Shown one piece after another: positions 54,026-64,000 of a DNA stretch of 64,000 nucleotides. The stretch lies in assembly GCA_032164295.1 (NCBI GenBank), contig JAJHTX010000012.1, forward strand, positions 1 to 64,000. Direction: 5' to 3'. The position numbers and the translations under genes were made by a program. The notes under the pieces were generated by a model. The model was given only the letters and a program-made list of their open reading frames with translations. It had not been told where the DNA came from and did not search any database. This DNA comes from Inonotus obliquus (Eukaryota > Basidiomycota > Agaricomycetes > Hymenochaetales > Hymenochaetaceae). The number at the start of each line of letters is the position of its first letter. The first letter of the stretch is position 1.

Positions 54026-55590
54026 TGTTAGAAAACGCTCGCCCTACGGGACTATACAGTAACCACAATAGGACGGCCTCAGTGTTACGGGTTCGGCGAT
54101 GCTTTTCTAAGAGTTTCCGGAGCCTACTCGGTTTTCACAAGCAGGGCAGATTCCCAAGTATAATAAGCGTTGCCTCGGACGTTTTCGTTTAACTAATCAA
54201 GTCGGGCCTCAACCTCGTTGACAGACTAGTAGGACAGTGTCGACTGCTGTTCGTAAGCTTCCCTAGTCGGTGGACGACTAATCAATCGTTCCACGCCGTA
54301 GAGTAAGAGAGGTTAAGCAGATTAGGTGGTCTTCAGATTAGAAGCTAGATGCCTAAGAGGACTCGATGTACAAGACGATCGAAAGAAAGATGGGGAGCTA
54401 CGGTCTAAGTCTACAACTATTTATACCTTTTCCTCATGTTGTGGACGGACCACTTCCTACGCTCCGTAGTTCCTACTCTCGATCTGATTCGTTGTTCTAG
54501 CTTCCAAACTCGTGCGGTAATTCCATTGTTCTGCTGCGGATTGACTCATCGACTGCGCCCTGTGCAGGATGATGACTCGGCGTTGACTCATCTTGACTTG
54601 AACTGAATTGAAACCTATGCTCGGGGTCGGCCTTGTGCTGCGCCCTGTGCATAGAGTGAGTCAGTGAGTGAGTCATTGAATGCGTGTTCGTATGCCATTG
54701 GTTTTGCATGGCTGCGCCGTAGTTAAAGTTCGCTCGTCCGCAGTTGCTCGTGCATTTAAGGAATTCCGTCGGGGTTCCGTTGTATAGCATCTGGGGCTAT
54801 GAAGGCTGTGATTTGCTTGTCGCCTCGGGACTCTTGTTCGGGGCCGTCAAGTGTGATTCGACATCGGATATCATCGTGGGGAAACCAAGGTGGTTTAACG
54901 TATGTGCCTATGGCGATGAGTAGCCGTACACTTCGTCGAGTATCGTTCGAAGGTATTCTCCAGCCTAGGTATAGGTCTCCTTGTAGTCGAATAGCTTTGC
55001 AGTATGCCCATAGTTCCCTGAGTGTGTTTGCAACCCATGCCGCTGTTATCGGTGAGCGGCGGTTCGTAACATAGTCTGCACTGATCTCCACGAATGTGCT
55101 TGGGCACTCGAGTGCTAATATGTCGTGGATTCCTACTATTGTCCAGTGCGTCTTTGGTTGCATGCCTATTGCCGTATCCATTGCTATTGTTGACCTCGTG
55201 CGATTTCGAACGACCTCCGGGGGATTGTGATATTCTCGATAAGCTGTTGCTCGTTCGCTGGACACATGATATGTCAACATGCCCGTTGCCTCCCGTAGTA
55301 TTATCTTGTGTAGGTCTTCGATGATCTGTCGCACTCTTCTGCATTTATAGCAAGCCGTTGGAGGTTGCTGTACGTGCTGCATCGTTTGCGAAGGTTTAGT
55401 GTGATCGTCGGGATTAGCGTTGCTAGCCGATGCTTCTTGATCGTCAGCTTCGGATTGTATTAGATTCGCGTGTTCTCCGCTTCTCGCTGTCGATCCTGAT
55501 CGTCTCTGGCTAGTGAAATTAACCGGTCCCATCCGGGGTAGTTTCGATCGGCGTTCCTAATCGAATCAAAATTTCAGCACAATCCTTTCA
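54026..55590 (-). repeat. element D 5' LTR (1565 bp)
   Basis: Same length as, and nearly identical to, the 3' LTR. On the minus strand the TATAAATA box is at 54418-54425 and the predicted RNA start is near 54391. Flanked on the right by CTTGC (55591-55595), which matches 41668-41672. Confidence 0.93.
54756..55532 (-). CDS. U3 ORF-a, 5' LTR copy
   Basis: Intact 258-codon copy. It differs from the 3' LTR copy at only a few residues (for example R/Q near residue 9, T/A and R/G in the last 50). The overlapping 97-codon ORF-b is at 54497-54790. If both LTR copies are translated, this one would need transcription starting upstream of the LTR. Confidence 0.6.
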   Translation of the reverse strand: MGPVNFTSQRRSGSTARSGEHANLIQSEADDQEASASNANPDDHTKPSQTMQHVQQPPTACYKCRRVRQIIEDLHKIILREATGMLTYHVSSERATAYREYHNPPEVVRNRTRSTIAMDTAIGMQPKTHWTIVGIHDILALECPSTFVEISADYVTNRRSPITAAWVANTLRELWAYCKAIRLQGDLYLGWRIPSNDTRRSVRLLIAIGTYVKPPWFPHDDIRCRITLDGPEQESRGDKQITAFIAPDAIQRNPDGIP

Positions 55591-56149
55591 CTTGCGCAGT
55601 CAGAGACGTTGATCACAGGATCAGAGACGTCGACGAGCAAGAAGACGAGCTACCACTTAATCACAAGAGACCGGAGTCTGCGACGTAGGTGATAGTACTA
55701 GATTAGCATGTCTAACTAAGGTACAAGTATTTGTATGACTTACCTGCGACGTAGGTGATAGTACTAGAACAAGAGAGTGGGGAATCCCTAACTCTCTGGT
55801 CCAGCCTTATATACACTTTGGTCGCAGGTAAGTTCTACTCTAAATAGGTGCCGACTAGCAGCAAGTAAATATGAACAAACAAACAATGGGGCCCGATGAG
55901 TCAGCAAGAATGAGTAAAGATGAGTAAGCATCGTTGGGTTAAACGGAAAGAAGAATAATGAATCAGCAAGAATGAGTAATAGTAGAATGGGAAAAGAATG
56001 AAAAGGGGTATCAGGATAAGATTGTTATAAATTGTAATTAGCTAAGCCTGTATGTATTAAGTAAGGAATGTGGTTAAAAGGAATGTAAATATGCATTGAC
56101 GAAAATAAAAGAAAGGCCGTGTAAAGGAAATGGAAAAGGTGTCGTAACA
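55591..56149 (-). repeat. element C 3' LTR, main part
   Basis: On the minus strand it begins TGTTACGACACC at 56149 and matches the solo LTR at 20523-21080 throughout. Its last bases are at 41660-41672, beyond element D. On its other side the solo D LTR 56154-57719 intervenes, with duplication ATTAC, exactly at the polypurine tract/LTR junction of element C. Confidence 0.88.
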
Positions 56150-56153
56150 TTAC

Positions 56154-57719
56154 TGTTAGAAAACGCTCGCCCTAAAGGGACTATACAGTAACCACAATAG
56201 GACGGCCTCAGTGTTACGGATTCGGCGATGCTTTTCTAAGAGTTTCCGGAGCCTACTCGGTTTTCACAAGCAGGGCAGATTCCCAAGTATACTAAGCGTT
56301 GCCTCAGACGTTTTCGTTTAGCTAATCAAGTCGGGCCTCAACCTCGTTGACAGACTAGTAGGACAGTGTCGACTGCCGTTCGTAAGCTTCCCTAGTCGGT
56401 GGACGACTAATCAATCGTTCCACGCCGTAGAGTAAGAGAGGTTAAGCAGATTAGGTGGTCTTCAGATTAGAAGCTAGATGCCTAAGAGGACTCGATGTAC
56501 AAGACGATCGAAAGAAAGATGGGGAGCTACGGTCTAAGTCTACAACTATTAATACCTTTTCCTCATGTTGTGGACGGACCACTTCCTACGCTCCGTAGTT
56601 CCTACTCTCGATCTGATTCGTTATTCTAGCTTCCAAACTCGTCTGGTATTCCCATTGTTCTGCTGCAGATTGACTCATCGACTGCGCCCTGTGCAAGGCG
56701 ATGACTCGGCGTTGACTCATCTTGACTTGAACTGAATTGAAACCTATGCTCGGGGTCGGCCTTGTGCTGCGCCCTGTGCATAGAGTGAGTCAGTGAGTGA
56801 GTCATTGAATGCGTGTTCGTATGCCATTGGTTTTGCATGGCTGCGCCGTAGTTAAAGTTCGCTCGTCCGCAGTTGCTCGTGCATTTAAGGAATTCCGTCG
56901 GGGTTCCGTTGTATAGCATCTGGGGCTATGAAGGCTGTGATTTGCTTGTCGCCTCGGGACTCTTGTTCGGGGCCGTCAAGTGTGATTCGACATCGGATAT
57001 CATCGTGGGGAAACCAAGGTGGTTTGACGTATGTGCCTATGGCGATGAGTAGCCGTACACTTCGTTGAGTATCGTTCGAAGGTATTCTCCAGCCTAGGTA
57101 TAGGTCTCCTTGTAGTCGAATAGCTTTGCAGTATGCCCATAGTTCCCTGAGTGTGTTTGCAACCCATGCCGCTGTTATCGGTGAGCGGCGGTTCGTAACG
57201 TAGTCTGCACTGATCTCCACGAATGTGCTTGGGCACTCGAGTGCTAATATGTCGTGGATTCCTACTATTGTCCAGTGCGTCTTTGGTTGCATGCCTATTG
57301 CCGTATCCATTGCTATTGTTGACCTCGTGCGATTTCGAACGACCTCCGGGGGATTGTGGTATTCTCGATAAGCTGTTGCTCGTTCGCTGGACACATGATA
57401 TGTCAACATGCCCGTTGCCTCCCGTAGTATTATCTTGTGTAGGTCTTCGATGATCTGTCGCACTCTTCTGCATTTATAGCAAGCCGTTGGAGGTTGCTGT
57501 ACTTGCTGCATCGTTTGCGAAGGTTTAGTGTGATCGTCGGGATTAGCGTTGCTAGCCGATGCTTCTTGATCGTCGGCTTCGGATTGTATTAGATTCGCGT
57601 GTTCTCCGCTTCTCGCTGTCGATCCTGATCGTCTCCGGCCAGTGAAATTAACCGGTCCCATCCGGGGTAGTTTCAATCGGCGTTCCTAATCGAATCAAAA
57701 TTTCAGCACAATCCTTTCA
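56154..57719 (-). mobile_element. solo D-family LTR (LTR3), recombined
   Basis: A 1566-bp D-family LTR with a mutated TATA box (TATTAATA). Left flank is ATTAC (56149-56153) and right flank ATCGC (57720-57724), which do not match each other. They match, inverted, the left and right flanks of LTR4. It is almost identical to LTR4 and less so to the LTRs of element D. Confidence 0.92.
56885..57661 (-). CDS. U3 ORF-a, copy in LTR3
   Basis: Intact 258-codon copy from ATG 57661. A further in-frame codon series upstream lacks an ATG. It has a few subfamily differences from the D copies (HVQQ to QVQQ, TRRSVR to TQRSVR). ORF-b copy is at 56626-56919 with a different C-terminus (MGIPDEFGS). Confidence 0.6.
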   Translation of the reverse strand: MGPVNFTGRRRSGSTARSGEHANLIQSEADDQEASASNANPDDHTKPSQTMQQVQQPPTACYKCRRVRQIIEDLHKIILREATGMLTYHVSSERATAYREYHNPPEVVRNRTRSTIAMDTAIGMQPKTHWTIVGIHDILALECPSTFVEISADYVTNRRSPITAAWVANTLRELWAYCKAIRLQGDLYLGWRIPSNDTQRSVRLLIAIGTYVKPPWFPHDDIRCRITLDGPEQESRGDKQITAFIAPDAIQRNPDGIP

Positions 57720-58169
57720 ATCGCCTTCGATGCAAAAGAAAAAGAGGTTCGCCAGCTGAGACGACAGAACACTCCAACACAGCAACCTCCGCGTCGACAA
57801 ACCTTCCAGCCAGCACTGCAAAAGCCGACCCTATTTGACCTGCCGTGCGGCGACAAAAGAGACGCAATGGGCGTCACGTTTGGAGGACAAGGCGAACCAA
57901 TGCAGGTTAGCCTCCAACGTCTTCGACATGATGGAGTGTGTTGGGAATGCGGGAAGCCGGGGCACATAGCCAGGTTCTGCAAGACGCCGAAAACCCCACA
58001 AGCCGTCCGAGCCGTCGTCACTGAACTCTCCGACGAAATGAAGGAATTACTCCGCAACGAATTGTTCACGGAAGCTGACATAGCGTCAGCAGCAGCGCGT
58101 AGGGTTGAAGCAGAAGAAGCCGTCAATGAAAGTAATCCCGATGGCGAGGATTTTTCGAACAGCCAGTAG
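57720..58169 (+). pseudogene. element C gag, C-terminal part
   Basis: Contains the nucleocapsid zinc knuckle CWECGKPGHIARFC near 57940. The frame begins FDAKEKE right at the LTR3 boundary. It joins without loss to the N-terminal gag part at 63350-63958 (ending EMKLYAIA) if one ATCGC copy and the LTR are removed, so one gag gene was split by the LTR insertion and inversion. The frame ends at 58169. The pol frame begins in a different phase after a run of five T near 58152, probably a single-base change. Confidence 0.8.
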
Positions 58170-61100
58170 ATGACGTTGATGTCTCTGGCTTAGGTTTCTC
58201 GGACGATTCGTTACACTCCCCAGTAAATTATAATTCGTCAAATGTACCACTATTAGTTGAAACAGTCTCGAATAAAACTGGCGAATTAAAAAATCAAACA
58301 CAGAGTGAACAATCGGAAGGAAAAGAATTCGACAATGATGACTTTGGGCTTCTCCTCGACGAACTCGTCAAAGGCCCAGTCGTTAGAAAAATGGAAGAGG
58401 AAAACAAGACAGGATATCGGCAGGAGCTGGACCTATACATTGATTTGATTCTTGATGATGGAAGAGTGTTAGATGCTCATGCGTTGATAGACTCAGGTTG
58501 TACGGACTCCTATATCGATGCTGGCTTCGTCAAACGTTATCAAATTCCAACGAAAGAACTCCCGTATTCAACAAATGTCACAAATGCCGATGGAACAGTA
58601 AACGAAGGAGGCAAGATGACACATTATGTCGAGCTTAACCTTCGAATCGAAAACCACGAGGAACAGCTTCGTTTGTCTGTTCTCACCATTGCATCGACAA
58701 ATCTGTTCCTTGGATATTCATGGCTAAACCGGCATAATCCGTCAATTGATTGAAAATCGGGATGCATAGACTTCGACAAATGCCCGATAACGTGCAAGCA
58801 ACATGACGTTCCGAAAGCTCGATACATTATTCCTCAGCGCAGGGAATTGTCTTGGCCAGCCTATTTGGATGAATATGCTGATGTCTTTAGTGAGGAAAAC
58901 TTTGAGCGGTTACCCGAGCACAGAATATGGGACCACGTCATTGACCTCAAACCGGACTTCAAACCATCAGACTGCAAGGTTTATCCGCTAAACATGAAGG
59001 AACATGAAGAACTACACACCTTCATCGACGAGAACCTAAAGTCGGGTCGTATACGTGAGTCGTCGTCACCCATGGCATCTCCCTTCTTTTTCATTAAAAA
59101 GGCAGATGGCTCGTTACAAGCGATCCAAGATTACACGAAGCTCAACGAGGGTACAATAAAGAACAAGTACCCATTACCGCTCATTGGTGAACTCGTTGAC
59201 AAGGTCAAGACAGCACGGTTTATCACGAAACTCGATGTTAGATGGGGATACTACAATGTCCGTATCAGGGAAGGCGACGAATGGAAGGCAGCCTTCAGAA
59301 CAAACGAGGGACTGTTCGAGCCCACCGTCATGTTCTTCGGTTTATGTAACGCACCTGCAACTTTCCAGACGTTCGTCAACAACATCTTTAGGGACTTGAT
59401 CGGACAAGGGAAGGTCGTCATTTATCTCGACGATATCCTCATCTTCTCGGATAATCAGGATGAACATCGACGGCTGGTTAAACAAGTATTCAGTGTGCTG
59501 AGGGAGCATAGACTGTACTTGAAGCCGGCGAAGTGTGAGTTTGAAGTGTCGATGGTGAAGTTCCTCGGTTACATCCTCGGTAATGGTGAAGTGCGCATGG
59601 ATCCTGCAAAGATCGATGCCGTCGCAAAATGGCCTCCTCCGAAGAACAAGAATCAGCTACAACAGTTTCTTGGGCTAGGCAACTGGTTGCGACGATTCGT
59701 CAAGGGATACAGTGCTATTGTTCGACCGTTAAATCGATTAACCAGAGACGTCATTTGGGAATGGACTACTACTGAACAAGAAGTGTTTGAGGAAGTAAAA
59801 AGGAGGCTCACAAGTGCTCCTGTCTTAACAATTCCAAATGACGATGACCCTTTTCAAGTAGAAACTGATGTGTCAGATTTTGCAACTGGAGGAGTCTTAC
59901 TTCAAAAACAAGAGGACATATGGAAGGTGGTTGCGTACAGGTCACAAATGTTGTCAACGGCAGAGCAGAATTACCAGATATATGACAAGGAACTCCTTGC
60001 GGTTGTTCAAGCGCTAACAGAATGGAGACATTACCTCTTGGGCGCTAAACATCCTGTCAAACTCTGGACGGATCATGCCAATCTGACGTACTTCCGAAGG
60101 CCTCAGGATCTCAATCGTCGACAAGCTCGTTGGTCGCTTTTCCTGTCTGAATTCAATTTTATGTTTGTCCATAAGCCAGGAACAATGATGACTAAGGCTG
60201 ATGCTCTCTCTCGTCGATACAACTATGACGATGGTAAGGAGGATAATCGAGGACTACAACTGTTGAATGAGGCTTGGTTTAAGGCTAGGGCAATTGTTGA
60301 AACGTCACGCACGACACTGGAACAGAAGATCAAGGATGCAAGTGAAGGGCTGGAGCCAAGAATAGATGGCAGACTTGTCGTTCCAACAGAATTCGTCGAA
60401 GACATTCTGAAGGAATACCACAACTCTTCTTTGGTGGGACATCCAGGTCAGACCAAGACTTGGAGGTCCATTGGCAAGAAGTTCTGGTGGCCAGGTCTGA
60501 TCCAAGATGTGGTTAAATATGTCAAGGAATGCGACATCTGTCAGAGAACCAAACCGTCTAGGCAACCTAAACGACGTACTCTACATCCACACGACGTTCC
60601 TGAAGGCCCATGGCAAACGATTTCTGTCGATTTCATTGGTGAACTCCCTGAATCGAATGGTTACAATGCAATCTGTGTCATCGTTGACAAGTTTTTGAAA
60701 CAGATACATGCGGTCCCGACGACGACAAAGATAACGGCTCAAGGAACGGCAAAACTATACCAAGATAACGTCTTTAGGCTACACGGACTTCCGAAGAAGA
60801 TCGTCCACGATCGAGGACCTCAATTCGACGCCGACTTTATGAAGAAACTATACAAGCTACTTCATATCGAAGGAAATCCATCGACGGCGTATCATCCTCA
60901 AACTGACGGACAAACAGAGTGAGTTAACCAAGAACTCGAACTGTATTTAAGGATGTACGTTAATCATTGACAATCGGATTGGTCGGAATGGCTAGCCCTT
61001 GCAGAGTTTGCATACAACAACCGAGAACATTCATCAACAAAAATGTCTCCGTTCTTCGTCAACACAGGCCTTAATCCTTTGGATCCAGGAACGATTCGTA

Positions 61101-61687
61101 CGACGTCAAGCAATCTGTCCACTGAGGAGTTTGCTAAAGAACTTAAGCAAACACACTCTCAAGCGAAGAAAAACCTGGCAAAAGCGAATGACATTATGAA
61201 GAAAGCGCATGATAGGCAGGCAACCGACGTCGTAGAATACAAGGTTGGAGACAAAGTTATGCTAGATGGAAGGAATATCGCAATGGTCAGACCCACTCGA
61301 AAGTTCGCGGACAAATGGTACGGTCCATTCGACGTCACTGAAAAAGCCGGAGCAGCAGCGTACAAACTCAAGCTGCCGAAGACGTGGAAGAAAGTACACC
61401 CAGTCTTCAATGAAGTGATTCTTAAACCATACATCGAACCGACTTTTGAAGGACAAAAGAAACCGCCTCCACCTCCGCCAGAACTTGTTGACGGAGAGGA
61501 AGAATATGAGGTCGATGAAATCCTGGATTCACATGAACATCGAGGAAAGCTTCAATTCCTCGTCAGATGGAAGGGTTACAACAAAACCACTTGGGAACCA
61601 CGCGATAACCTCATCCCAAACTCTAATGAGGTCATCGACGACTTTTACAAAAAACACCCAGGCGCTCCCCGAGCTTTCATCGCATGA
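58170..61687 (+). pseudogene. element C pol: protease, RT, RNase H, integrase, chromodomain, with stops
   Basis: Protease has LIDSGCTDSYID near 58486. An in-frame TGA at 58751 stands where Trp is expected after NPSID. RT (YLDDILIFS near 59422), RNase H (ETDVSDFATGGVLL near 59862), integrase zinc region (EYHNSSLVGHPGQTKTW to CDICQRTK) and the core (VDFIGELP, VHDRGPQFD) follow. The AYHPQTDGQTE block is followed by TGA at 60920 and another TGA near 60969. The frame then resumes (WLALAEFAYNNREHSSTK) through GPF and chromodomain (FLVRWKGYNKTTWEP near 61557) to 61687. A standard Gypsy chromovirus pol, inactivated by at least three nonsense mutations. It lies in inverted orientation relative to the rest of element C. 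Confidence 0.88.
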
Positions 61688-61763
61688 GGAATGAAGATGT
61701 TTAAGCCAATCTTCCAGTATACTGAGCCGGATCGTTCGAAGGGTTGGTCGGGATGCCCAACCT

Positions 61764-61775
61764 TGAAGAGGGGGT
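61764..61775 (+). promoter_or_regulatory. polypurine tract of element C
   Basis: GAAGAGGGGGTAA ends just before the point where the 3' LTR (TGTTACGACACC) would start. LTR4 is inserted here with the duplication GTAAT (61774-61778). Confidence 0.7.
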
Positions 61776-61778
61776 AAT

Positions 61779-63344
61779 TGAAAGGATTGTGCTGAAATTT
61801 TGATTCGATTAGGAACGCCGATTGAAACTACCCCGGATGGGACCGGTTAATTTCACTGGCCGGAGACGATCAGGATCGACAGCGAGAAGCGGAGAACACG
61901 CGAATCTAATACAATCCGAAGCCGACGATCAAGAAGCATCGGCTAGCAACGCTAATCCCGACGATCACACTAAACCTTCGCAAACGATGCAGCAAGTACA
62001 GCAACCTCCAACGGCTTGCTATAAATGCAGAAGAGTGCGACAGATCATCGAAGACCTACACAAGATAATACTACGGGAGGCAACGGGCATGTTGACATAT
62101 CATGTGTCCAGCGAACGAGCAACAGCTTATCGAGAATACCACAATCCCCCGGAGGTCGTTCGAAATCGCACGAGGTCAACAATAGCAATGGATACGGCAA
62201 TAGGCATGCAACCAAAGACGCACTGGACAATAGTAGGAATCCACGACATATTAGCACTCGAGTGCCCAAGCACATTCGTGGAGATCAGTGCAGACTACGT
62301 TACGAACCGCCGCTCACCGATAACAGCGGCATGGGTTGCAAACACACTCAGGGAACTATGGGCATACTGCAAAGCTATTCGACTACAAGGAGACCTATAC
62401 CTAGGCTGGAGAATACCTTCGAACGATACTCAACGAAGTGTACGGCTACTCATCGCCATAGGCACATACGTCAAACCACCTTGGTTTCCCCACGATGATA
62501 TCCGATGTCGAATCACACTTGACGGCCCCGAACAAGAGTCCCGAGGCGACAAGCAAATCACAGCCTTCATAGCCCCAGATGCTATACAACGGAACCCCGA
62601 CGGAATTCCTTAAATGCACGAGCAACTGCGGACGAGCGAACTTTAACTACGGCGCAGCCATGCAAAACCAATGGCATACGAACACGCATTCAATGACTCA
62701 CTCACTGACTCACTCTATGCACAGGGCGCAGCACAAGGCCGACCCCGAGCATAGGTTTCAATTCAGTTCAAGTCAAGATGAGTCAACGCCGAGTCATCGC
62801 CTTGCACAGGGCGCAGTCGATGAGTCAATCTGCAGCAGAACAATGGGAATACCAGACGAGTTTGGAAGCTAGAATAACGAATCAGATCGAGAGTAGGAAC
62901 TACGGAGCGTAGGAAGTGGTCCGTCCACAACATGAGGAAAAGGTATTAATAGTTGTAGACTTAGACCGTAGCTCCCCATCTTTCTTTCGATCGTCTTGTA
63001 CATCGAGTCCTCTTAGGCATCTAGCTTCTAATCTGAAGACCACCTAATCTGCTTAACCTCTCTTACTCTACGGCGTGGAACGATTGATTAGTCGTCCACC
63101 GACTAGGGAAGCTTACGAACGGCAGTCGACACTGTCCTACTAGTCTGTCAACGAGGTTGAGGCCCGACTTGATTAGCTAAACGAAAACGTCTGAGGCAAC
63201 GCTTAGTATACTTGGGAATCTGCCCTGCTTGTGAAAACCGAGTAGGCTCCGGAAACTCTTAGAAAAGCATCGCCGAATCTGTAACACTGAGGCCGTCCTA
63301 TTGTGGTTACTGTATAGTCCCTTTAGGGCGAGCGTTTTCTAACA
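61779..63344 (+). mobile_element. solo D-family LTR (LTR4), recombined
   Basis: A 1566-bp LTR in the plus orientation, nearly identical to LTR3. Flanks are GTAAT (61774-61778) on the left and GCGAT (63345-63349) on the right, unlike each other but the reverse complements of the LTR3 flanks ATTAC and ATCGC respectively. Confidence 0.92.
61837..62613 (+). CDS. U3 ORF-a, copy in LTR4
   Basis: Intact 258-codon copy starting at ATG 61837. Its translation is identical, as far as compared, to the LTR3 copy. The overlapping ORF-b is at 62579-62872. Confidence 0.6.
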   Translation: MGPVNFTGRRRSGSTARSGEHANLIQSEADDQEASASNANPDDHTKPSQTMQQVQQPPTACYKCRRVRQIIEDLHKIILREATGMLTYHVSSERATAYREYHNPPEVVRNRTRSTIAMDTAIGMQPKTHWTIVGIHDILALECPSTFVEISADYVTNRRSPITAAWVANTLRELWAYCKAIRLQGDLYLGWRIPSNDTQRSVRLLIAIGTYVKPPWFPHDDIRCRITLDGPEQESRGDKQITAFIAPDAIQRNPDGIP

Positions 63345-63349
63345 GCGAT

Positions 63350-63958
63350 GGCATACAACTTCATTTCGTCGTATGTCTTAGGGGAGGTAGGTAGACGAAT
63401 AATCGCCGTTGCAACTTCTTCATGCAGAGCCTTCTTCAGCTGCGGTAACACGACGTTAAGGTCACTCGTCACAATACCCGCTTGACTCATCGTGATTTCA
63501 AAATTTGCAAGGAAGACACCCACGTCGGCATTTCCTTGACGCATTTCCATCCATCGGGTATACGCCCGCTCTTTCTCTCCAGGGTCCTTGAATGACTGGT
63601 CGAGTTTCTCGAGGAACTTGTCGAAAGCATCAACGATCTTAATCGCTCCTTTTGCATCTGTTATTCCGTCATAGTAATTCTGAGCCCATGTCGACGCTGT
63701 TCCTTCCTTCATATATGAGAGGATGAACGAGATCTTCTTCTTGTCTGTGACGAAGATCGAATTAGTGTCATCGGCACTGATGTACGCCAGACATTCTCGA
63801 CAGAATCGGAGGTAGTCCTTTCCTCCAGTGAAGGGCGTCGGCAGTGCGATCCCGAGATCTTTCATCGTTGATGACTTGGTTACTTTGTTTTGAGCAGTCA
63901 TCGCCGTCGCGACTAGGACGGCAAAGTCTTTAAGCTGATCTGCGGTGAACGACGACAT
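63350..63958 (-). pseudogene. element C gag, N-terminal part
   Basis: Starts at ATG 63958 (SSFTADQLKDFAVL). It contains the capsid-type region ISFILSYMKEGTASTWAQNY and WMEMRQGNADVGVFLANFE. It is open to the LTR4 boundary, where it stops at KLYAIA. The continuation is at 57725 on the other strand. The 5' LTR of element C must lie beyond the right end of the window. Frame intact in this part. Confidence 0.82.
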
Positions 63959-64000
63959 TGTTGTTCGAGGATTCGAGGGGGTTCTCTGTAATCCAAACAC

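Larger units (their letters stand above)
41673..55590 (-). mobile_element. element D: complete 13.9-kb Gypsy chromovirus with accessory ORFs
   Basis: Two 1565-bp LTRs flank an internal region of about 10.8 kb, read on the minus strand, and a perfect CTTGC target duplication borders the whole. Order 5' to 3': 5' LTR (54026-55590), self-complementary primer site, leader, coiled-coil ORF, gag, pol with chromodomain, 338-codon ORF, 254-codon membrane ORF, polypurine tract, 3' LTR with its own U3 ORFs. I counted about eight differences between the two LTRs by eye (about 99.5% identity), and gag and pol have no internal stops, so it is a recent and possibly active insertion. It lies inside the 3' LTR of element C. 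Confidence 0.92.

Noticed and set aside
61822..61836. Upstream start giving a 263-residue U3 ORF-a
   Set aside because: The upstream codon is TTG, not ATG; the ATG at 61837 is present in all four copies.
56154..63344. Interpreting LTR3 and LTR4 as the two LTRs of one element containing the pol at 58-61 kb
   Set aside because: They are in opposite orientation, their local flanks do not match, and the enclosed pol belongs to the TGTTAC...GTAACA LTR family.

Overview
This is a eukaryotic, almost certainly basidiomycete (Agaricomycete-like) nuclear sequence. The grounds are short GT-AG introns of about 50 bases, TTAGGG-type telomere-like repeats, chromodomain Gypsy retrotransposons and fungal protein families (Msb1/Mug8, ECL1-type zinc protein, BCS1, a basidiomycete-style AlkB-like dioxygenase, a Crinkler-type protein). 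It is a repeat-rich accessory region: only three or four genes look intact and most other gene-like sequence is decayed.

Left third (1-26 kb): the integrase/chromodomain end of a Gypsy element (element B) sits at the left edge behind telomere-like repeats. The gag/5' LTR half of apparently the same insertion lies in opposite orientation at 16.6-19.6 kb, also ending in telomere-like repeats. Both halves keep the same 5-bp target duplication GGTGG. Between them are two adjacent, decayed copies of the nuclear export receptor gene CSE1, pieces of a USP7/UBP15-type deubiquitinase and of ADA3, and an apparently intact AlkB-like dioxygenase gene. A 1.72-kb repeat of unknown class, full of CGGTAT/ATACCG words and flanked by GCGG duplications, occurs twice: inside the LTR of element B and inside a Mediator-12-like pseudogene.

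Middle (26-41 kb): a four-exon Crinkler-type gene (header, P-loop NTPase, nuclease-like C-terminus), a large ECL1-type ORF whose first ~70 residues derive from a CSE1 fragment, and an intact-looking BCS1-type AAA ATPase gene with a small MITE in an intron. These are followed by a third large CSE1 fragment and a broken Msb1/Mug8-domain gene.

Right third (41.6-64 kb): one nested retrotransposon complex. The oldest layer is a decayed Gypsy element (element C, minus strand, 3' LTR to the left). A young, complete 13.9-kb Gypsy chromovirus (element D) is inserted in its 3' LTR with duplication CTTGC. Two further solo LTRs of the D family entered C in opposite orientations, and recombination between them inverted the 4 kb in between, which the crosswise-matching target duplications prove.

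Element D is the most interesting object. Its LTRs are 1565 bp, nearly identical, and carry in U3 a 258-codon ORF that is intact in all four LTR copies here. It has a gag/pol pair joined by a textbook -1 frameshift signal, and a 16-nt primer-binding site complementary to its own predicted RNA 5' end (Tf1-like self-priming). It also has at least three extra internal ORFs, one with a membrane segment plus coiled coil. No tRNA or rRNA genes and no CRISPR arrays were seen.
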